DNA from: Thamnidium elegans
Lineage: Eukaryota > Mucoromycota > Mucoromycetes > Mucorales > Mucoraceae
DNA: 64,000 nucleotides
Assembly (NCBI GenBank): GCA_025201345.1
Contig: JAIXMG010000005.1
Span: 1-64,000, forward strand
Reading direction: 5' to 3'
The position numbers and the translations under genes were made by a program. This document shows, piece by piece, positions 58,030 through 64,000 of the stretch; position 1 is the stretch's first letter; each line of letters begins with the position of its first letter. The notes beneath the pieces were generated by a model. The model was not told where the DNA came from. It saw only the letters and a program-made list of their open reading frames with translations, and did not search any database.

Positions 58030-58340
58030 ATGAGCATTATATTTTATTTATGTTTAATATTTGGTATGGCCATTATTGGCTTTTTTTTACAGCTTGTATA
58101 TTTTAAACAAATGTCTTGCCAATTGTTTCAAATTAGTACATTTATGTCTTCTCTTTCCGATTTTTTTTTTACCTAAAAGGCGCCAACAGTTTTCAAGTGT
58201 ATTTAAATCCGAACTTTGAGGGATGTAGTTTATTTATAAAAGCCAATGATTATTTTTACAAAGAGTTGTACAATTGTTCATCATAAAACAAAATTCTACA
58301 TGATTCTTTTAATTTCTTTTGACAAAGAATACATATGAGA
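58030..58340 (-). pseudogene. Tc1/mariner transposase, C-terminal remnant
   Basis: On the minus strand: MMNNCTTLCKNNHWLL, then IPQSSDLNTLENCWRLLGK, KIGKRRHKCTNLKQLARHLF, and GHTKY. These match the order of the Tc1/mariner C-terminal core: the second catalytic Asp region (normally DNAPCHTA), the PDLNPIEN box carrying the last Asp/Glu, and the GxTKY end. The first Asp of the box is changed (NNC) and there are several stops, so it is dead. No N-terminal part or terminal repeats were found nearby. Confidence 0.7.
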
Positions 58341-58649
58341 TTGACACAGAAAAATGGTATTATTCTTCTTATATGTATAAATACAGACGTATATTTTGTT
58401 GTAGTTAGATAAATAATTCGCAATCCTTTCTACATTACTGGTCCCCTTCCTCTTATTCTTCGCTCAGTCATCCGTAAGCCCTTCTAGTATTGCTTCGGAT
58501 GGCCAAATTAAAAGTATACATGCACATATGGTCTGCAAAGGTACACAGTAACAACTGCTGTAAATTAAAATACTTTATTAATTTTTTTATACTTAAATAC
58601 ACAAATCAAACTTTAAGGCAGATCATTAAATTATTGTTGATCGTTCCAG

Positions 58650-59110
58650 TTGGACATACTTCTACGCATATATACTTTCACCGCTTACACCAGTTACACC
58701 GCTTACACCACTTGCATTCCTTACACCACGTATCCCACGTATCCCAAATATTCCACAGATGCCACTTACATCTCCAGCTCTTTAGACCTTGTCATTGCCC
58801 GTCTATCTACCGCAAGATGCATCTCCTTCACCGGACGGTAAGATGGAATTACTCGTTTCATTCTTTCATATATTAACCTTCTACTTTTTTTATTTCTTTT
58901 ATTTCCTTCATTGTCTCTTTATTCTGTCTGTCCCTTTTGATATTTTTTATAGCCAGTTGTAAGTTTTCATATTTATTTTTCGAAGGTTCTCCTTAATTTT
59001 ATTTTTTCGGATGTAGATCGACCTGTCAGTGTAACCAAATTGTTTTACAAAAAATTGAGCTCTATGATTCGCCTGTTACAGAAAATTTAAAGGATTTTAT
59101 TGGATAATCT
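58650..59110 (+). CDS. Possible small two-exon gene, uncertain
   Basis: A Tyr/Thr/Pro repeat region (YTAYTTCIPYTTYPTYPKYS, from a ~9-bp period near 58680-58750) is followed by SSSLDLVIARLSTARCISF up to a donor at 58838. A 179-bp intron ending ATGTAG (59016) joins in frame to STCQCNQIVLQKIELYDSP and stops near 59106. No ATG is seen at the start, and the alternative frame of exon 2 (RPVSVTKLFYKKL) also looks coding-like, so the model is weak. It may instead be a decayed gene. Confidence 0.3.
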
Positions 59111-59231
59111 TCCCCCTGATACAAGCGTACCGTCTAAAGATGAACTTTTCGTTAGTCAACAAGGCCTTTATTATGCAAACAGTTATTTTTGAAAAAAAAA
59201 TGTACAGTTTTTTATTATTTTAATAAGCGTT

Positions 59232-59695
59232 TTAACTTAAACTAATATCTTGAGAAGATGTAAATAACATTTCCAATTGGAATTGTAAAGCATAAGATTG
59301 ATTAAGCATTCGTTTCAACTTGTCTGATACAATAACAGATTTCTATTTTTTTTTTTAAAAAAATTAGTGTTCTTAACACAACAAAAAAACAAAGGTTATA
59401 TTACCTCTTGTAACTGTTCATGTTCTCGAATAGATTCTTGTAAATCAGGTGAATCAATCGACTCTACTTGTTTTAATTGATTTGCTTCTAACCAAGTAAT
59501 AGTAGTTTTAAGTGAAGACACTAATTGCTCGTATTCTTTACGTGATTTTTGAAGTTGAACAAGATCAGGTTCAACAGTTAATGAAGAAGCTGAAGCATCA
59601 GAGACTGTTTGAATTATTTGTAACATGGTTTGCCATAAATTAGAAAGCGTAATAAGTGCTTGATTAGCATTATCGTAGACTTGTGCAGATGACAT
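59232..59695 (-). CDS. Small coiled-coil protein, 133 residues
   Basis: Exon 1 59695-59405 starts with ATG and ends at a GTAATA donor; exon 2 59342-59232 begins KSVIVSDKLKRMLNQSYAL and ends with TAA. Phase 0 throughout. The product is almost wholly helical with heptad patterns (WQTMLQIIQTVSD; LVQLQKSRKEYEQLVSSL; IREHEQLQEKSVIVSDKL). Size and layout resemble small subunits of the Mediator head (Med30/Med11-like), but no signature confirms this. Intact and embedded in the core-gene block, so it is probably a conserved nuclear or complex-assembly protein. Confidence 0.72.
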
Positions 59696-59815
59696 TTTAT
59701 AAATAATAATAATATGGCAATGAGTGAATATGTAAAAAAAAAAAAACTAAAGAAACTTTTTTCTTTGCAAATTTTACAAAAGATCGCTTGATACACCTCA
59801 AAAATATTTTTTTTA

Positions 59816-60842
59816 TTATTGATTTACTTTACGAATTAAAGATAACCCATCAAATATAGGAAGCATAACTACTTCTACTCTGTTATCATTAAATACATGT
59901 TTGTTAAAGACTTCTAATTTCTTTGCAGTCTTTTTCAAGTTTTTAGTGGCTTCAGTATCATCTTCATTATTAGCTTGCTTATGAACTTGACCGTAGAATA
60001 AAACTATATTTAGTAACATTTAGTTTTTTGCATTTACCCAACTTTTTTTTTGTAAGCATGGTATACATTACCGTTATCAACAACAATGACGCCATGATCT
60101 GTTAATAGATCATATTCCATAATAGTATCATAATATTTACGATATCCACCTTTATCAGCATCTAGTTTTAAACAAGTTATTTAGGATATATATTACAATA
60201 CTAGTAGAACCTATGTATACCAAGGAAAATAAAGTCATATCTTGTTCTAGGCGAATGATTAACTAGATCCATCAAACTGCATTAAAAAGTTATTATTAGT
60301 ACGACATTGTTTTATCCCCTTTTTTTCTTCCGTGTTTAGTACCTGTCGCCTGCCGCACCTTGTTTAAACTTTACCTTGTCTTGCAGATTAGCATTTTTAA
60401 CATGCCTTTCCGCAATAGCAATATGTTTCGGATCCAGTTCAAGTGATAATAAACTGGCATTGGGAGATAAGGCCGAACCCATAGCGATAGCGGATGAACC
60501 AGTAAACCCTCCGATTTCAAGTACTTTGTTGGGTCGTAATATACCAACCAATTGACGAAGCAATTTGCCTTGTACTTTACTAACCATCATATGGGCATTA
60601 TCAAAATCATTTTGAGTATCATTAGTAATAGTTTCAATAACAGTCTGATAGGGTTGCTTGAAGGAAGTACTGAGTTGGTTACAATACGCTTCTTCACCCA
60701 ATCTTAGTCTACCATTAACATTTCCAATTGGATCGTTGCCAGAGAACGAAGAGTAAAAACGTTTTGAAACCTCTCCCGGTAAATGAATTTTTGTTAATGA
60801 AGGTAAAAGCAATTTAGAGATCAGTCTATTCATGACAAGCAT
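59816..60842 (-). CDS. CCoAOMT-type O-methyltransferase, probably mitochondrial
   Basis: Four exons (60842-60343, 60276-60221, 60161-60072, 60003-59816), 277 residues, all introns GT-AG and phase-consistent. The N-terminus is basic and Ser-rich with RFYSSFSG, a likely mitochondrial presequence. Methyltransferase family 3 motifs: SAM-binding VLEIGGFTGSSAIAMG, acidic SLELDPKHIAIAE, then FLDADKGGYRKYYDTIM (metal/SAM site) and GVIVVDN. It transfers methyl from SAM to a catechol-like or small hydroxyl substrate; the substrate is unknown. Its stop is 121 bp from the start side of the coiled-coil gene (59695), both on the minus strand. Confidence 0.88.
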
Positions 60843-61223
60843 TTTTTTTTATATATATTAGAAGGAGTATGAAAAACAAGCACAACTCTTGTTTATAAGT
60901 TTTTCTTTTAAAAAAAACTGGGTTTTAATAAGGGTTCCTGTTGCCATGGACGACAGGAACTTTTTTTAATTCACATATAAAAAAAAAACGAGTAATAGAT
61001 GAGAAAGGAATGACTAAAATAAATAAAATCTACTACTGAGCGCAATATTTTAGTGCATTATTTCTTTTTTAGAACATACTCGGTCGCATTTTTACTAACA
61101 AAGTCTCTATTTTAATTTTTTTTAGTATGGTTCTGTTTAATTATACGTATAAATAAAGAACTTCAAAATGTAAAGTTTTATTTATATATAAACAGACCCT
61201 TAATTCGTTCTTATCACACAAAC
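60843..61223. other. Intergenic between O-methyltransferase and THI6
   Basis: Promoter region of the methyltransferase and 3' region of THI6. A 13-bp inverted repeat, GTTCCTGT...ACAGGAAC (60934-60959), lies here and could be a stem. Confidence 0.5.
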
Positions 61224-62819
61224 TTATTTGATACAACGAAGTTTAGCATAATGCTTAATAAGATCAGGAGAGTTCGAAACGTTATATAATTCATCAATTA
61301 ACGCAGCACGGAAAGTACCAGGCCCATTGACGTAATCACGAGCAGCTGCGATTTCAGACGCCACGGTGACTGTAAGAATACCAGCTACAGTAGCCAACAG
61401 ATAATCATCTTTGTTTGCTGCTGCAAAGCAAGCAACAATAGAAGAAACCATACATCCGCTACCTGTAATCAAAGGTAAATAAGCATGTCCATTATCAATA
61501 GCAAATACACGATCACCGTCCGAAACATAATCCGTAGGCCCCGTTAACCCAATCACACAGTTATTTTGTCTAGCAAGCAACTTGACTGCATTTACCATCA
61601 ATTGTTCCTCATTTTCTCCAACTGAATCTACACCTCTGGATTTACCTCCAAGGCCTGCCATGGATAAAATCTCTCCCGCATTTCCTTTGATCACAGTTAA
61701 ATCACATTCATTTAAGAATCGAGCAAGTGTTTCTTTGCGGAAAGTGGTTGCACCGCATCCAACTGGGTCTAACACAACAGGATTTTTGTTACGTGCGTTG
61801 ACTTGTGCAGCTAAAATCATCATATCGACGTCGTTTAAAGTGCCCATGTTGAGTAACATGGCACCGTTGACTGTGGCAAGTTGATCCAGTTCCTGACGGT
61901 TAGTTGACATAATTGGAGATGCCCCAACAGCAAGAGTTGCATTGGCATTATCATTAATGACGACGTAGTCTGTGTTATACATAATTAGATATATATTAAC
62001 ATAAAGTGTCTTTAATTACTTTGACAAAAAAAAAAGAGACTTACTGGTGATATGATGTACCATGGGCGTAGTAGATTTAATCTTCTTACATGCTTCAACA
62101 GCAAAATCAAGTGCATCATCTACAGTCGTATTTAATTTGAGACCCAATGATGATAAACTACTTGAAATTAACTGAAATAATTCTTGACAAGCGATTTTAG
62201 GATCTTCAGCAGCCATAATAGCAGAAACAATAGCAAGACCATCTACGTGAATCTTACCAGTGTTTGAACCGGTTATTAATTCACAAGCGTTTTTAGCACT
62301 GATACCCCCAATAGCAACAGTAGGAATAGGAGCTTCTTGCATAGATTTAAGAATACGTTGAAGTCCTTCAACACCTAAAGGTGTCTTGATATTTTTCTTT
62401 GTAGAAGTAAACCAAATAGCACCAATACCAAGGTAATCAGCACCATCCCGAATAGCTATTTCTGCTTCTTGTTCCGTATTACAAGAAACACCAATAATTT
62501 TTTTAGGTCCCAAGAGAAGTCTCGCTTGCTTTAACGGCATATCGTCTTGACCGATATGTACTCCCTCTGCATCAATAGCTAAAGCGACATCGAGACGATC
62601 GTTAATTAGCAATGGGACACCATACTTGCGGGTCAACTCTTTAACTTCAAACGCTAATTGTATAAATGAACCTGTCTCGGTATCCTTTTCGCGTAATTGA
62701 ACTAGTGTGACTCCTCCTTCTAATGCGCGCTCAATTTGACCTAGAAATGTCTTTTGAGAAGGTACTAACGAGCGGTCTGTGACCAAATAAAGACTATAAT
62801 CGATTTTTTTAATAGACAT
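61224..62819 (-). CDS. THI6: Bifunctional thiamine-phosphate synthase / hydroxyethylthiazole kinase
   Basis: Exon 1 62819-62045, a 75-bp intron (donor GTAAGT, acceptor ACACAG), exon 2 61969-61224; 506 residues. The N-terminal half is a ThiE-type TIM barrel (YLVTDRSL, LVQLREKD, LLINDRLDVA, GVHIGQDDMP, IGVSCNT, AIGGIS) that couples HMP-pyrophosphate to thiazole phosphate to give thiamine phosphate. The C-terminal half is a ThiM-type kinase (NDNANATLAVGASPIMS, NMGTL, VLDPVGCGAT, VIKGNAGEI, TGSGCMVS) that phosphorylates hydroxyethylthiazole. The same fusion and size occur in yeast Thi6 (about 540). The exon junction is just inside the linker between the two enzymes. The start is chosen at MSIKKIDYSLYL; the longer upstream frame runs through a poly-A tract. 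No riboswitch was recognised. Confidence 0.95.
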
Positions 62820-63013
62820 AATTTTTTTAAAAGGAGATAAGGGAAAGTTTTTTTTTTTTTTTTTTTTTGAGATGATCGCCTTGCACAAAAAAAAAAAGAT
62901 AAAATAAACAATTAACCGAAAAAGAAGGTGTGTTACCCAATTAGACTTGCAAAAAAAAAAAAGAATCTAGTGTATATATTTTTTAATGAAAATAAAAGAG
63001 AGGATGCAAATTA

Positions 63014-64000
63014 TTATTTAGAACTAGTGATGGCCAAGTTAACCTTGGGAGGAACAGCAAAACCAAATGATTTAGCTACCTTTGCAAGATCAAGGTTGTC
63101 AACATCAAAGATTTTCTTGTGGTGATATGTAGCGTAAGCTTGCAAGTATGATCTGAAAGCGTCACGAGCAGATTGGTTAAGATAAAAGTTCTTTTCAATC
63201 AACTTTTCGAGCTATTTTTTTGTTTAATAGTTAGTTCACAGTTTTAAATGCACATAAAAAAGAAAAATAACCTACTTGACTTTGTACGTTGGTAATCTTA
63301 TTATCGGGGAATTGATATTCATTCAAAGGAACCTTGGCATCCTTCAAGTATTTCAAGAAACCGATTTCACTAGGTAGTAAGAAGAGTAAACTTTTACCTT
63401 TTCCACCAGCACGGGCAGTTCTGCCTACACGATGAATATAATCACGAGGATCATCTGGGGGATCAAATTGAACGATCCAATCAACAGCAGGAATATCTAA
63501 ACCTCTTGCAGCAACATCAGTACATAACAAGATACCCTTTGTAGCTTCAGAGAATTCAAAGAAAGTAGAAGTACGCTTTTGTTGCTTTTGACGACCATGT
63601 AATTCCATAACTGGTACATCAATATAATTCAAAAGTTCTGCGTAATATTTAACTGCATTACAGTTGGAGAAGAATACAATGACCTTCTTCTTTTGGTTTT
63701 TGCGCAAAAAGGTAAACAATAATAAAAATCTTTTATCAGCTTCAACAACTACAAAACCTTGTTCTAATCCATCAGCAGTTGCGGCATCCTTCTTTTCATC
63801 AACGTTAATGTAAAGTGGTCCTGCCTTTAATGAAATACGAGCAAGATCGGATACTTTAGTGGTTTGCGTGGCTGAAAACAACATGCTTTGACGTTCCTTA
63901 GGTAAGATCTTTACAATTTGTTTTATCTCTTCCTCAAAACCAATTTCTAAAATACGGTCTGCTTCATCGATCACAAGTGATTGTAAGTTTTTAAAGATAA
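63014..64000 (-). CDS. HAS1: DEAD-box RNA helicase Has1-type, 3' part
   Basis: Exon A 64000-63276 runs in from the right edge in frame; a 64-bp intron (GTAGGT...AATAG) leads to exon B 63211-63014. Visible motifs: II (VIDEAD), III (LFSATQ), IV (VIVFFSN), V ([11 protein letters not shown]) and VI ([10 protein letters not shown]). After the helicase core come [44 protein letters not shown] and [17 protein letters not shown], the C-terminal signature of Has1/DDX18. Has1 acts in the nucleolus in 60S and 40S ribosome assembly and U14 snoRNA release. The N-terminal helicase domain (motifs Q, I) is outside the window. Confidence 0.94.

Noticed and set aside
58490..58876. His/Leu-rich 128-codon frame
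   Set aside because: Out of phase with the better-supported Tyr/Thr/Pro frame over the same short repeat; His-Leu periodicity comes from the 9-bp repeat.
62820..62888. Extended N-terminus of THI6 starting upstream of the poly-T/A tract
   Set aside because: The extension is mostly Lys from a homopolymer. The ATG at 62819 directly precedes the conserved start of the ThiE-type domain.
1..64000. CRISPR arrays, prokaryotic promoters, ribosome binding sites or operons
   Set aside because: The window is eukaryotic: spliced genes, LTR retrotransposons and a Pol III tRNA. No regularly spaced short repeats of CRISPR type were seen.

Overview
The window looks like part of a Mucoromycota (probably Mucorales) nuclear genome. 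The reasons are the strong AT bias, many short GT-AG introns (about 50-85 bp), a fused fungal-type THI6 gene, a HAS1-type DEAD-box helicase, HSPA12-type Hsp70-like genes, and a zoo of Ty3/gypsy, IS1595-like, hAT and Tc1/mariner remnants. Species cannot be read from the sequence.

Layout. 1-6.2 kb is one Ty3/gypsy retrotransposon on the minus strand, opened by a 211-bp MITE and by a 2.2-kb IS1595/Merlin-like DNA transposon. That transposon carries a second, coiled-coil plus Cys-rich ORF which is itself split by a 225-bp insertion with a 9-bp duplication. 7.6-9.2 kb holds a second, intron-containing IS1595-like transposase with a frameshift. 9.8-11.9 kb holds two diverged tandem copies of an unrecognised gene, each opened by a different solo LTR. 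13.3-13.6 kb holds a two-exon gene for a 72-residue protein. 14.3-19.5 kb is a retrotransposon graveyard with LTRs of one family in both orientations, long inverted repeats, and a gag gene whose two halves lie on opposite strands.

22-46 kb is accessory territory. Two full-length, convergent, nine-exon Hsp70-like paralogues (23.99-27.60 kb, plus; 42.57-46.18 kb, minus) bracket a hAT transposase, tandem zinc-ribbon pseudogenes, a cluster of inverted terminal repeats, and decayed members of an unnamed family with a possible PD-(D/E)xK-like core (22.0, 28.5 and 40.7 kb). 47-50 kb has gene fragments and a solo LTR, followed by tRNA-Ala(AGC).

52.4-53.4 kb encodes a secreted, Thr/Pro-rich, cysteine-rich surface-type protein. 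53.4-58 kb is gene-poor, with a Tc1/mariner remnant at 58 kb. 59.2-64 kb is a compact core segment, all on the minus strand: a small coiled-coil protein, a probable mitochondrial O-methyltransferase, bifunctional THI6 (thiamine biosynthesis), and the 3' part of HAS1 (ribosome biogenesis), which runs off the right edge. The core genes read cleanly through their introns; most accessory genes are broken.
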